Shown here: piece by piece, positions 31,266-41,225 of the stretch
How positions within the stretch are numbered: position 1 is the stretch's first letter
Layout of the letters: each line of letters begins with the position of its first letter
Assembly: GCA_965276665.1 (NCBI GenBank)
Contig: OZ255620.1
Coordinates: forward strand, 3,038,001-3,102,000
Source: CAWGJC01 sp965276665
Lineage (GTDB): Bacteria; Pseudomonadota; Alphaproteobacteria; Acetobacterales; Acetobacteraceae
Direction of reading: 5' to 3'
Length of the DNA stretch: 64,000 nt
Program-made: the position numbers and the translations under genes
Notes under the pieces: model-generated
The model's input: only the letters and a program-made list of their open reading frames with translations
What the model was told of the DNA's origin: nothing
The model's database searches: none

Positions 31266-31443
31266 GCCGGGGCGCTGCCCCTGGACCCCGCTAAGGGCAG
31301 TCGCCCTTAGAACCCGGTGGTGCGCTTCGCGCGAAGCGCCATCACCACCCGCGGCTCCCGCACCTCGCCTGAACTGCGCAAAGCGCCGTAATCGGGTTCT
31401 AAGGGCGACTGCCCTTAGCGGGGTCCAGGGGCAGAGCCCCTGG
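31266..31443. repeat. Paired double-hairpin repeat (pair 6)
   Basis: Forward unit 31266-31315 (outer stem altered at one base, CCGGGGCGCTGCCCCTGG) and inverse unit 31394-31443 surround GGTGCGCTTCGCGCGAAGCG, itself a hairpin. It fills the spacer between the lpxL-like gene and the aldehyde dehydrogenase. This is the last copy in the window. Confidence 0.88.
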
Positions 31444-31502
31444 CGACACTGGCCATCCCAAAAAATGAATGTATTGCTCAGCGAAGAAACGGAGAGGCGG
31501 TG

Positions 31503-32939
31503 ATGGCGGAAGCGCAGGGGTTCTACATTGGCGGCGCGTGGCGGCCGACGTCGGAGACGCTGCCGGTGATTGATCCGTCGGATGGATCGGTGGCGGGTCG
31601 GATCGGGCGCGGGGCTTCGGCTGAGATCGATGCGGCGGTGCGGGCGGCGCAGGCGGCGCTCGAGGGACCGTGGGGGCGGCTGTCGGCGGCGGAGCGGGGG
31701 CGGCTTCTGCTGCGGCTGGCCGAGCTGGTGCGGCGCGATGCCGATAGGCTGGGGCGGATGGAGAGCCGCGATGTCGGCAAGCCGCTGCGCCAGGGAATGG
31801 CGGATGCGCAGGCCTTTGCGCGGTATTTCGAATTCTATGGCGGCGCGGCCGACAAGGTGCATGGCGACACGATCCCCTATCAGGAGGGGTTCACGGTGAT
31901 GACGCTGTGGGAGCCGCACGGCGTCACCGGCCATATCGTGCCGTGGAACTATCCGATGCAGATTCTCGGCCGCTCGGTCGGCGCATCGTTGGCGATGGGC
32001 AATGCCTGCGTGGTGAAGCCGGCGGAGGATGCCTCGCTCACCGCGCTCGCTTTCGCGCGCCTGGCGGAGGAGGCGGGATTTCCGGCCGGCGTGGTCAACA
32101 TCGTGACCGGGCTCGGCGAGGAGGCGGGGGCGGCGCTTTCCGCGCATCCCGGGATCGGGCATGTGAGCTTCACCGGCTCGCCGGAGGTCGGCACGCTGGT
32201 GCAGGCGGCGGCGGCGCGGAACCGCGTGCCGGTGACGCTGGAGCTGGGCGGCAAGTCGCCGCAGATCGTGTTCGCCGATGCCGATCTCGACACGGCGGCG
32301 GCGACCGTCACCAACGCGATCATCCAGAATTCCGGCCAGACCTGCAGCGCCGGGTCGCGCGTGCTGATCGAGGACGGGATCTACGACCGCTTCACCGCCG
32401 ATCTGGCGGCGCGGTTCGATGCGCTGCAGGCGGGGCCGGCGGATCGCGATCTCGATCTCGGGCCGCTGATCAACCCGGCGCAGAAGCGGCGGGTGGAGCA
32501 CTACCTCGACGTCGCCGAGCGCGACGGGCTGCGCACGATCGGCCGCGGCGGCATCGCCTCCAACGCGCCGGAGGGCGGGTTCTACGCCGCGCCGGTGCTG
32601 ATCGGCGACGTGCCGCCGGATCACGTTCTGGCGCAGGAGGAGGTGTTCGGCCCGGTGCTGGTGGCGATCCGCGTGCGCGACGAGGCGGATGCGCTGCGCG
32701 TCGCCAACGGCACGCCTTTCGGCCTGGTGTCCGGCGTGTGGACCGGCGATCTCGGCCGGGGCTTGCGACTGGCGCGAAAAATTCGCACCGGCCAGGTCTT
32801 CGTGAACAATTACGGCGCCGGCGGCGGGGTGGAGTTGCCGTTCGGCGGGATGAAGGGCTCGGGTCATGGCCGCGAGAAGGGGTTCGAGGCGCTGTATGGG
32901 TTCGCCAGCATGAAGACGGTGGCGGTCCGGCACGGCTGA
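31503..32939 (+). CDS. Aldehyde dehydrogenase family protein
   Basis: A 478-residue NAD(P)-dependent aldehyde dehydrogenase. Catalytic Cys281 is in SGQTCSAGSR and the general base Glu247 is in LELGGKSPQ. The nucleotide site is seen in PWNYPMQILGRSVGASLAMGNACVVKPAE and FTGSPEVGT. The ATG at 31503 has GAGAGG 8 nt upstream and directly follows an in-frame GTG. Overall resemblance is to betaine/4-aminobutyraldehyde-type enzymes, but the substrate cannot be fixed. It is monocistronic, and its stop codon touches a long palindrome. Confidence 0.9.
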   Translation: MAEAQGFYIGGAWRPTSETLPVIDPSDGSVAGRIGRGASAEIDAAVRAAQAALEGPWGRLSAAERGRLLLRLAELVRRDADRLGRMESRDVGKPLRQGMADAQAFARYFEFYGGAADKVHGDTIPYQEGFTVMTLWEPHGVTGHIVPWNYPMQILGRSVGASLAMGNACVVKPAEDASLTALAFARLAEEAGFPAGVVNIVTGLGEEAGAALSAHPGIGHVSFTGSPEVGTLVQAAAARNRVPVTLELGGKSPQIVFADADLDTAAATVTNAIIQNSGQTCSAGSRVLIEDGIYDRFTADLAARFDALQAGPADRDLDLGPLINPAQKRRVEHYLDVAERDGLRTIGRGGIASNAPEGGFYAAPVLIGDVPPDHVLAQEEVFGPVLVAIRVRDEADALRVANGTPFGLVSGVWTGDLGRGLRLARKIRTGQVFVNNYGAGGGVELPFGGMKGSGHGREKGFEALYGFASMKTVAVRHG

Positions 32940-33050
32940 GATTCTGTCCGGCAACGTGGTCTGGCGGCCATCTGGCACGCTTTTCCTGTGCGCCGGTGCT
33001 CGGAAAATCACGCCAGCTGGCTCACCAGACCAAGTTGCCGGACAGAATCT
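32939..33050. repeat. 112-bp imperfect palindrome (MITE-like or bidirectional terminator)
   Basis: Arms 32939-32964 and 33025-33050 are 26-base inverted repeats differing at one base (AGATTCTGTCCGGCAAC...). The pairing continues inward with about 16 of 20 matches through GCCATCTGGCACGCTTTTCC, leaving a 14-base loop. It exactly fills the gap between the convergent aldehyde dehydrogenase and methyltransferase genes, beginning within the former's stop codon. No target-site duplication is obvious and no second copy was seen in the window. Confidence 0.85.
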
Positions 33051-33058
33051 GAGGTTTA

Positions 33059-33904
33059 TTAGTGGGTGAGCACCAGCACGTAGGCCGCGCCGTCCCAGCA
33101 TGCGAAGGGCGTGACCCCGGCATGCCGGAGCTGAAATCCGTGGCGGGCTGACCAGGAGACGGCGTCGGCGCGATCGGCTTCGGGGTCGCCGCGATAGGAA
33201 AAATTGAGAATCGCGAGCGCGCCGCCATCCCGCAGCACGCGCGCCGCCTCCGCGACGTGGCGTTCCGCGAGGCCGGATTGGTGCAGGTACGGAAAGCTGT
33301 CGACGGCGAGTATGAGATCGAAGCGCCCATCGGGCAGCATCGCGAGATCGGCGCCGGCCGTCTGCGCGAAACGCAGATTGGCGTGGCCCGCGCAGCGCGT
33401 GCGGGCCTCGGCGATCATGCCGGCGGAGATGTCGAGCCCGAGCACCGTGCGCGCGCGGGGGGCGAGCAAGGCGGCGACCCGGCCGATGCCGCAGCCGAGA
33501 TCGATGATGTCGCTGTCGGGCCCGATCAGGTGTTCCGTGTCTAGCCATGCCGCGAGCTCCGCCGTCGCGGCGGCGAGGGCGGCGGGATCGCCGAGCGAAT
33601 ACATCGCGACGCTCGCTTCCGGCGAGACCGCGACGGCGCGATCGAACAGCGCGGCGATGGCGGCGGGGCTTGCCTCCTGCGCGTGGTCGACGGCCGCCGT
33701 GTCGAGCATGGCGCGCAGACGGGGGAAATCCTCCGCGCGGGCGGCGGCGAGATGGGAGAGTCGTCTCCAAGATTCCCCCGGCCTTTCCGCCTCCCGCACG
33801 CGCCGCGCGATGCCCTCCGCGCTCTCGCCGGCCAGCAGCAGGCGCGAGAGGGCGGTTTCAGCGGTGATGCTGCCGGCGAGGCAGAGCGCAATCGGGTCGC
33901 TCAT
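33059..33904 (-). CDS. SAM-dependent class I methyltransferase with N-terminal helical domain
   Basis: A 281-residue protein. Residues from about 125 on form a Rossmann methyltransferase: motif I IIDLGCGIGRVAALL, the acidic residue in LGLDIS, and LILAVDSFPYLHQSG with EAARVLRDGGALAILNFSY. The first ~120 residues are helical and alanine-rich and are not recognised; they may bind the acceptor. It is the last gene of the PIG-L/GT4/acyltransferase unit, its ATG overlapping the previous stop by 4 bases. The methyl acceptor is unknown; an amino sugar is a guess from context. Confidence 0.85.
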   Translation of the reverse strand: MSDPIALCLAGSITAETALSRLLLAGESAEGIARRVREAERPGESWRRLSHLAAARAEDFPRLRAMLDTAAVDHAQEASPAAIAALFDRAVAVSPEASVAMYSLGDPAALAAATAELAAWLDTEHLIGPDSDIIDLGCGIGRVAALLAPRARTVLGLDISAGMIAEARTRCAGHANLRFAQTAGADLAMLPDGRFDLILAVDSFPYLHQSGLAERHVAEAARVLRDGGALAILNFSYRGDPEADRADAVSWSARHGFQLRHAGVTPFACWDGAAYVLVLTH

Positions 33905-34857
33905 GCGCGCCGGAAACTGCGTCCGGCATTGAATCGGTCCCGCGCGCCCCAGGCGTATTTGTAGGACTCCCCGCCGCGCAGGAAATCCGCCTCGCGCCGT
34001 CCCTCGGCGATCGCTTCCTCGAGCATGGCGCCAAGCAGGATCGTCCCGGGGCTCTCGAAGCGATGGGCCGGATCGAACCCGCTCAGATAGAACAGGATGC
34101 GGCCGGGCGAGAGCAGGGCGTGGATCACCGCGGCGACCTCGCCGCGGAGGCGGATCACCGCCAGGCGCAGCAGGTTGGCGTCGAGCAGGCTGGGCGCCGC
34201 GTCGCGATGGAAGCCGATTACGTCGGCGTCGGCAAACACGCCGGCTTCGCCGCGCCCGGCCCAGCGCGTTCCGTGCAGCCGGATCAGCATGTCGAGCGAT
34301 GCGCCGAGCGTGTCCCGCTTGGCCGGCGTGACGGTCCAGCCGCCGGCGCGGGCGGCGCGGTTCCTTGCCTGGCGCAGGTCGCGGAGCATGCCCTTCGGCA
34401 CGCTGTGTTCGAGCGCGCCGTCAAGCGGCAGCACCGGGCAGGGCGACCCGTCCCAGCATTCGCGGATCCAGCCCGGCGGCGCGGCGAGGGTTCGGAGCGC
34501 CGCGCCGTCCGGGAGCTCCGGCAGGTCGCAGCGATCCGGGGCGGCCTCATCCAGCGCGGCGGCCAGCAGCGGGGCCGCGGGCACGCCCGGCAGCAGCAGC
34601 GCATCGAAGCTGTCGCTGATGCCGACGCCCATCGGCAGCAGCTTGTCCCCGAGCCTGTAGAGCGGCAGCAGGCCGGCGAGCGTGCCGCCGTCGCGGAGCG
34701 TGACGATCGCCGGGCGGCCGGTGCCGAAATGCGCCCACCAGGGGCGCAGCCAGGCCGGGGCGAGGAACGGGCTGGCGTCGGCGCGCCGCCAGAGCGCCTC
34801 CCATTCCGGCCAGAACGCCGCCAGCTCCGCCTCGCCGGTGACGAGCGCGGGGGTCAC
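33901..34857 (-). CDS. FemAB/BioF2-type GNAT acyltransferase (CelD-like)
   Basis: A 318-residue protein with the double-GNAT layout of CelD/BioF2 (FemAB-like) proteins: FWPEWEALWRRADASPFLAPAWLRPWWAHFG at the front, LRDLRQARNRAARAGGW in the middle, and the C-terminal GYDP-like FYLSGFDPAHRFESPGTILL and DFLRGGESYKYAWG. Such proteins transfer acyl or aminoacyl groups to amino sugars. The GTG at 34857 (GTGA overlap with the upstream stop) is favoured over the longer frame to 34938, which lies inside the glycosyltransferase gene. The donor and acceptor are not known. Confidence 0.82.
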   Translation of the reverse strand: MTPALVTGEAELAAFWPEWEALWRRADASPFLAPAWLRPWWAHFGTGRPAIVTLRDGGTLAGLLPLYRLGDKLLPMGVGISDSFDALLLPGVPAAPLLAAALDEAAPDRCDLPELPDGAALRTLAAPPGWIRECWDGSPCPVLPLDGALEHSVPKGMLRDLRQARNRAARAGGWTVTPAKRDTLGASLDMLIRLHGTRWAGRGEAGVFADADVIGFHRDAAPSLLDANLLRLAVIRLRGEVAAVIHALLSPGRILFYLSGFDPAHRFESPGTILLGAMLEEAIAEGRREADFLRGGESYKYAWGARDRFNAGRSFRRA

Positions 34858-35876
34858 GCCGCCAGCCGGGCGAATAGCGCGAGATAGGAATCGGTCATCC
34901 TTCGCGCGGAGAATCGAGCCTCCGCCTGCCGGCGGCAAAGGGCGCGATCGATCGTGCCGACCTGCCGGATCGCCGCCGCCATGCCGTCCGCATCCTCGAC
35001 GAGCAGCCCCGTGCGGCCGTGCTCGACGATCTCGGACAAGGCGCCGGCCGGAAAGGCGATCACCGGCGTGCCGCAGGCCAGCGCCTCCATCGCCACCAAC
35101 GAGCTGGTCTCCGGCGCGAGGCTCGGCACCAGGAGGCAGAGCGCGGCGGCGAGCAGGCGGCGTTTCTGCGCGAAGCCGATCGGGCCGAGATAGCGCCGCT
35201 TATGATCGAGCAGCGGGCGCACCCGATCCTCGAAATAGGCGCGATGGGCCGGGTAGGAGAACACCTCGCCGGCCAGCAACAGAGTGACCCCGGCCGCGTG
35301 CGCCGCCTGCAGGGCGAGGTGCTGGCCCTTCTCCGGACAGATGCGTCCGAGCATCACGGCGTAGCCGCGGCAGGCCCGGCGGGCGGCGGCGAGCGCCTCC
35401 ACCGGCACGCCGTTCGGGATCGCCGGCACCAGCTGCGACCCGGGCGGGCAGGCGCGTTCCTGCGCGCGGGAGACGCAGTTCATCCAGGTATCCGGCCGGG
35501 ACGGCGCGAGGCAGCCATACCACGCGGGCGGGAGATGCAGCGTGATCAGCGCCGGCGGCCCGGGCGCGGGCAGGTAGGCGTCGAAATCGATGCCGTGCAG
35601 GTGCACGATGTCGGCCCCGGCCAGCGCCTCCGCCAGCCGCGCGCGCGTCGCCGCCTGCGCCGCGCCGCGCACGCCGTCATCGATGTCGCCCGGCGGCAAA
35701 GGCGGGACCGGCAGCAGCTCGCCCGCCACCGCCGAGCCCGCGCAGGCGATGACGCGCGAGCGGTGGCCCGCCCGCACCAGCGCGCGGTCGATGGCGGAGA
35801 GGATCTGCTCGGCGCCGCCCACCGCATCCGGCCCGACCGGCGCGAGCGGGTAGGCGACACTGAGCACGGTCAGCAC
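34854..35876 (-). CDS. Glycosyltransferase family 4
   Basis: A 340-residue GT-B retaining glycosyltransferase. The N-terminal half opens LTVLSVAYPLAPVGPDAVGGAEQ with the Gly-rich acceptor loop. The donor half has YAVMLGRICPEKGQHLAL and the EX7E-type segment ETSSLVAMEALACGTPVIAF. No membrane segment or signal is seen. It overlaps its neighbours on both sides, by 7 bases with the PIG-L gene and 4 bases with the acyltransferase. MshA- and BshA-type enzymes belong to the same family, but nothing here proves a thiol-sugar product. Confidence 0.88.
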   Translation of the reverse strand: MLTVLSVAYPLAPVGPDAVGGAEQILSAIDRALVRAGHRSRVIACAGSAVAGELLPVPPLPPGDIDDGVRGAAQAATRARLAEALAGADIVHLHGIDFDAYLPAPGPPALITLHLPPAWYGCLAPSRPDTWMNCVSRAQERACPPGSQLVPAIPNGVPVEALAAARRACRGYAVMLGRICPEKGQHLALQAAHAAGVTLLLAGEVFSYPAHRAYFEDRVRPLLDHKRRYLGPIGFAQKRRLLAAALCLLVPSLAPETSSLVAMEALACGTPVIAFPAGALSEIVEHGRTGLLVEDADGMAAAIRQVGTIDRALCRRQAEARFSARRMTDSYLALFARLAA

Positions 35877-36655
35877 CGCAGCGCCTCGGCGGCGAGCGCA
35901 TGCCAGCGCGCGCCGGTCATCCCCCAGGAGAAATCGTCGTAATAGGCGCGCTGGAAGGGCGGCGCGGCGAAATCGTAGCGGGGCGCCGGGCGGAACCGGC
36001 TCTCGGACACCCCGCGGAAGGCGGCGAGGGTGGCCCGCTGGGTCGCGAAGCAGTCGAGCATGGCCTCCCGCCGCCCCTGTTCCGTCTCGCTAAGTGGGAT
36101 CGGCGTCTCCGCCGGGCCGGGCAGGAAGCGGCCGGTCGCGATCCCGCCATCCGGGAATGCGTGATAACCCGCCATCTCGATCCGCGGCAGGCCGGTCGCC
36201 TGCACGGCAAACGCGACCGCATCATGGTCCGGGTGGCCGCCCTCGAAGGCATGGGTGAGGATGACGGCGACCCCGGCGAGCGCCGTCCGCAGCCGCTCCG
36301 CCAGCCAGGCAAGCCGGAGCGCGGCGGACTGGTCGGGGATCGGGAGGCCAGGAATGGCGGGACGCGAGGGCGCGGCGGCCGCCACCCGGAGTGCTGACGC
36401 CAGTTCGGCGCGGCGCGCGGCTCCGTACTCCGCGCATGTCGAAAACCCGGCGGCCCGCGCGTCCCGCGCATCCTGCGGTGCGCCGTCGGTCACGTGCAGC
36501 AGGCGCAGGTCGCGGAACAGGGGCAGGAACGGTCCGGTGCCGATCGTCTCGTCATCGGGATGCGCGACCACCAGCGCGACCGGCGCCGCGACCGGTCGCC
36601 GGGCCCGCAGCGCCTCGATGATCCCAAGGACGATCTCAGGGGTGGTCACGGGCAC
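35870..36655 (-). CDS. PIG-L family zinc deacetylase
   Basis: A 261-residue deacetylase of the LmbE/PIG-L fold. The zinc motif AHPDDE lies near residue 31 and the third ligand in EGGHPDHDAVAFAV; LHVTDGAPQD follows the first motif as usual. These enzymes remove N-acetyl from GlcNAc-type sugars (mycothiol MshB, bacillithiol BshB, GPI PIG-L). The start is GTG (36655); its first 20 bases overlap the end of nhaA. It is first in a compact four-gene unit with glycosyltransferase, acyltransferase and methyltransferase. Confidence 0.88.
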   Translation of the reverse strand: MPVTTPEIVLGIIEALRARRPVAAPVALVVAHPDDETIGTGPFLPLFRDLRLLHVTDGAPQDARDARAAGFSTCAEYGAARRAELASALRVAAAAPSRPAIPGLPIPDQSAALRLAWLAERLRTALAGVAVILTHAFEGGHPDHDAVAFAVQATGLPRIEMAGYHAFPDGGIATGRFLPGPAETPIPLSETEQGRREAMLDCFATQRATLAAFRGVSESRFRPAPRYDFAAPPFQRAYYDDFSWGMTGARWHALAAEALRC

Positions 36656-37898
36656 GCAAACGAGGCCGGGAAGCGGCGGGTTCCGGCAATCCGGCGGCCG
36701 GCCGGGTGGCGAAGCCGAGCACGACCAGGCCGAGCGCCGCGGAGATTAGCGAGGCGGCGAACACCGCGAGCTTGACCTCGGCGAAGATCGGCTCCTCGCC
36801 GAAGCTGAGATCGCCGATGAACAGGCTCATGGTGAAGCCGATCCCGCAGAGCAGGGCGCCGCCATAGAGATGCATCCGGGTCAGCCCGGCGGGCATGTGG
36901 GCGAGCCGGAGCCGGACGGCCAGCATGGTGGCGCCGAACACGCCGATCTGCTTGCCGAGAATGAGGCCGAGCGCGGTCCCGAGCGTCGCCGGGGCGATCA
37001 GGTCGGCGGGCACGATCCCGGAAAACCGCAACCCGGCATTCGCGAGGCCGAACAGCGGCAGCACGCCCCAGGTGACCCAGCCGCCGAGCCCGCTCTCCAG
37101 CCGGTCGGCGGGATTGGGCGCCCCACCCGTATGCGCGCTTTTGCCCGGCACCAGGAAGGCGAGCGCCACGCCGGCCAGCGTGGGGTGGATGCCGGAGCGG
37201 AACACGCAGGCCCAGAGCACGATCCCGGCCAGCACATAGGGGCTGAGGGCACGGATCCCGGCGCGGTTCAGCGCGAAGATCGCCGCACCGACGACACCGG
37301 CGGCGAGCAGGGCCGGGAGATCGAGCGCGTGCGTATAGAAAAACGCGATCACCACGATCGCGCCGAGATCGTCGAGGATGGCGAGCGCGGTCAGGAACAC
37401 TTTCAGCCCCATCGGCACCCGCCGCCCGAGCACCGAGAGCGCGGCGAGCGCAAAGGCGATGTCGGTCGCGACCGGCACCGCCCAGCCGCGCAGTGTCGCC
37501 GGGTGACCGCGATTGAGCGCCAGGTAGATCAGCGCGGGCACCACCATGCCGCCGAGGGCCGCGAGACCGGGCGCCGCCAGCCGCCGCAGGGTGCTGAGAT
37601 GGCCGTCGGCGATCTCGCGGCGGATCTCGAGCCCGACCAGCAGGAAGAACAGCGCCATCAGCCCGTCATTCACCCAGCGGCCGAGCGGCAGGACGAACCC
37701 CGCCGTCCCGGCCCGCAGCCCGAGCGGGAGGGAGATCAGCCGGAAATACCCGGGCGCGAGAGCCGAGTTGGACCAGATGAGCGCGACGCAGGCCGCCCCG
37801 ATCAGCGCGAGACCGCTGGCGCTCCCGCTGTGCAGGAAACCGAGCAGGACCGCGAAGCGTCTTGCGGCGGCGGAGGGTTCCGGTCGATCGGGATCCAT
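36636..37898 (-). CDS. nhaA: Na+/H+ antiporter NhaA
   Basis: A 420-residue inner-membrane antiporter with about 12 membrane segments. The transport aspartates are conserved: the pair in LAILDDLGAIVVIAFFY and the upstream Asp in VATDIAFALAALS; LLVGLEIRREIADG and GIGFTMSLFIGDLSF are also typical. It exchanges cytoplasmic Na+ for H+ for pH and sodium control. ATG 37898 is chosen; the frame upstream to 37958 lacks family features. Its end overlaps the PIG-L start by 20 bases, so cotranscription with the four-gene unit is possible. Confidence 0.93.
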   Translation of the reverse strand: MDPDRPEPSAAARRFAVLLGFLHSGSASGLALIGAACVALIWSNSALAPGYFRLISLPLGLRAGTAGFVLPLGRWVNDGLMALFFLLVGLEIRREIADGHLSTLRRLAAPGLAALGGMVVPALIYLALNRGHPATLRGWAVPVATDIAFALAALSVLGRRVPMGLKVFLTALAILDDLGAIVVIAFFYTHALDLPALLAAGVVGAAIFALNRAGIRALSPYVLAGIVLWACVFRSGIHPTLAGVALAFLVPGKSAHTGGAPNPADRLESGLGGWVTWGVLPLFGLANAGLRFSGIVPADLIAPATLGTALGLILGKQIGVFGATMLAVRLRLAHMPAGLTRMHLYGGALLCGIGFTMSLFIGDLSFGEEPIFAEVKLAVFAASLISAALGLVVLGFATRPAAGLPEPAASRPRLRARDHP

Positions 37899-38000
37899 CT
37901 GGTTCCGGCTGTACTCATCACGGTCTCGCCCGCACTGTGGCGGTAATCCAGAGTGCAAGCGAGCCCGCGCCGGTCATCCGGCGGCGCGGAGATTTTCCGG

Positions 38001-39155
38001 TCAGGCGAGGGCGGCCGGAACTTCCTGGCCGATCACCGGTATCTCCTCCGGTGCGAAACCGAGCGTCAGCAGCCGGTAACCGTTTTCCGTCACCTCGAGC
38101 AGATCCTCGATATGGTATTTGCTGCCCGCCTCGTCGGCGGTGCTCGGCTCGATGTTGAACACCATGCCGGCGCGCAGCTTCGTCGTCTCGCCGGGCCGCA
38201 GCATCGGGCTCTCATGCAGCTCGATGCCGAAGGAGTGGCCGATATGCGGCATGGTGAAGCGCAGTCCCGCCCTGGCGAACTCGTCGCGGCACAGGAAATA
38301 GAGATCCTCCGCGGTCACGCCCGGCCGCACCGCCTCGATGCTGGCGCGCTGCACGCCGAGCAGCGCCGCATAGGTCTGGCGCTGCAGCGCGGTCGGGCTG
38401 CCGGTCGACCAGGTGCGGGCGAAATCGCTGCTATAGGCGCCGTACGTGCCGCCGATGTCGAAACGGATGATCTCGCTCTCCGCCACGATCTTCTCCGTCG
38501 CCATCGCGTGCGAGAGCGCGGTGCGGTGGCCGGAGGCGAAGCACAGGAAGGAGACCGCATCCGCGCCGCTCGCCATGATGCCGGTGGCGATGCGGAGCGC
38601 CATCGCCTGCTCGGTCTCGCCCGCCCGGCTGTCGCGCATCGCATCGAGCGCCGCGCGATGCGTGCCCTGCGCCGCATGGCGCAGCCGGTTCACCTCGTCG
38701 GGCGCCTTGACCACGCGGATCGCCGCGATCTCCTCGGTGGTGTTGACCATCTCGAGATTGCCGAGCGTGCGCATCATCCGCTGGTGCGAGCTGACCGGCA
38801 GGTAGTCGAGATCCATGCCGATGCGGCCGCCATCGAGACCGAGTTCGCGCAGGCGCCCGGCGAGCACGGTCGCCGGATCCTCGACGAATTCGGTATAGGC
38901 GACAACATTGCGGATCCAGCCCTCCGCCACCGTGGTGGGCTTCTCGATCGAGCAGACAATCACCTCCGGCTCGCCATGCGCTGGAAGAATGACGAAAGCC
39001 TGGCGCGGACGGATCATGCCGACGGTGATGACGTTGACGCCGGCGGCATAGGCGAAGTTTTCCGGGCTCATCGCGACCACCGCATCGAGGCCGAGCCTGC
39101 GCGGCAGTTCCAGCAGCGCCGCGCGCCGGCCCGCATCGATCGCAATGGCGTCCAT
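38001..39155 (-). CDS. M24-family metallopeptidase (Xaa-Pro aminopeptidase/creatinase type)
   Basis: A 384-residue pita-bread-fold enzyme. The five metal ligands of dinuclear M24 peptidases are all visible: Asp in RFDIGG, Asp in SSDFARTW, His in HIGHSFGIELHE, Glu in FNIEPS and Glu in YHIEDLLEVTENG. It should cleave Xaa-Pro dipeptides or, as in the creatinase branch, a C-N bond of a small compound. It lies 52 bases after the oligopeptide importer and has GAGG before its ATG, so imported peptides or derivatives are its likely substrates. Confidence 0.88.
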   Translation of the reverse strand: MDAIAIDAGRRAALLELPRRLGLDAVVAMSPENFAYAAGVNVITVGMIRPRQAFVILPAHGEPEVIVCSIEKPTTVAEGWIRNVVAYTEFVEDPATVLAGRLRELGLDGGRIGMDLDYLPVSSHQRMMRTLGNLEMVNTTEEIAAIRVVKAPDEVNRLRHAAQGTHRAALDAMRDSRAGETEQAMALRIATGIMASGADAVSFLCFASGHRTALSHAMATEKIVAESEIIRFDIGGTYGAYSSDFARTWSTGSPTALQRQTYAALLGVQRASIEAVRPGVTAEDLYFLCRDEFARAGLRFTMPHIGHSFGIELHESPMLRPGETTKLRAGMVFNIEPSTADEAGSKYHIEDLLEVTENGYRLLTLGFAPEEIPVIGQEVPAALA

Positions 39156-39207
39156 GGAAGAACCTCGCTGTCGAGTGCCGAAACCGTGAGTGGGTGTGAA
39201 GCGGCTG

Positions 39208-40229
<1,022 letters not shown>

Positions 40230-40233
<4 letters not shown>

Positions 40234-41225
40234 GCCGGCACGATCTCCCGCCAGCGCACGCAGCGCACGCGATGCGACTCGCTCGCCGCTTCCAGCGGCG
40301 GGATCGCGGCATCGCAGCGCCCGCGCTCCGCATGGGCGCAGCGCGGATGGAAGCTGCAGCCGGGCGGCAGCGCGGCCGGGTCCGGCATGTTGCCGGCGAT
40401 CGCCGCGAGGCGCGCGGTCCGCGACGCGCTCGCCTGCGGCCGCGGCACCGAGCGGAGCAGGCCGCGCGTGTAGGGCATCAGCGGCCGCTTGAACAGCGGC
40501 ACCACCTCGGCTTCCTCGACGATGCGGCCGCTGTACATCACCATCACCCGGTCGGCGATCTCGGCCACCACGCCCAGATTATGGGTGATGAAGATCACCG
40601 CCATCTGCGTGCGCTCCTGCAAGCGGCGGAGCAGGTCGAGCACCTGCGCCTGCACGGTCACGTCGAGCGCGGTGGTGGGCTCGTCGGCGATCAGGATGTC
40701 GGGCTCGCAGGAGAGCGCCATCGCGATCATCGCGCGCTGCCGCATGCCGCCCGAGAGATGGTGGGGAAAGCTCGAGAGACGCCGCCGCGCATCGGGAATG
40801 CCGACCAGGTCGAGCAGCTCGGCGGCCCGCGCGAGCGCTGCGGCGCGGCCGACGCGCCGGTGGGTGATGATCGCCTCGGCGATCTGGTCGCCGATGCTGC
40901 GCACCGGGTTGAGCGAGGTCATCGGCTCCTGGAAGATCATCGCGACGCGATCGCCGCGGATGCGCCGCATCGCATCCTCCGGCAGCGCGAGCAGATCCTG
41001 CCCCTGGAACCGGATTTGTCCCTCGACCAGCACGTTGCCGCCGCGCGGCATCAACCGCATGACGGCGAGGCTGGTCACGCTCTTGCCCGAGCCGGATTCG
41101 CCCACCAGCGCCAGCGTCTCGCCGCGCCCGACGGTGAACGAGACGCCGTTCACCGCCGGCACGTCGCCGTCATCGGTGCGGAAGCGCACGCGCAGCTCCT
41201 CGACCTCGAGCAGGGCCGCGCTCAT
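40230..41225 (-). CDS. oppD: Oligopeptide/dipeptide ABC transporter ATPase, OppD/DppD type
   Basis: A 331-residue ATPase with Walker A GESGSGKSV, signature HLSGGMRQRAMIAMAL, Walker B ILIADEPTTALD and FITHNLGVV. The C-terminal HPRCAHAERGRCDA segment is the usual Opp/Dpp extension. The frame is open to 41696 but this is shadow; the ATG at 41225 overlaps the permease stop by 4 bases (ATGA) and starts MSAALLEVEELRV, as expected. It works with OppF and the two permeases. Confidence 0.92.

Noticed and set aside
33059..36655. Calling the four-gene unit a mycothiol or bacillithiol pathway
   Set aside because: Deacetylase, GT4 and acyltransferase fit in kind, but no MshC/BshC cysteine ligase is present and a methyltransferase is extra, so the name is not justified.
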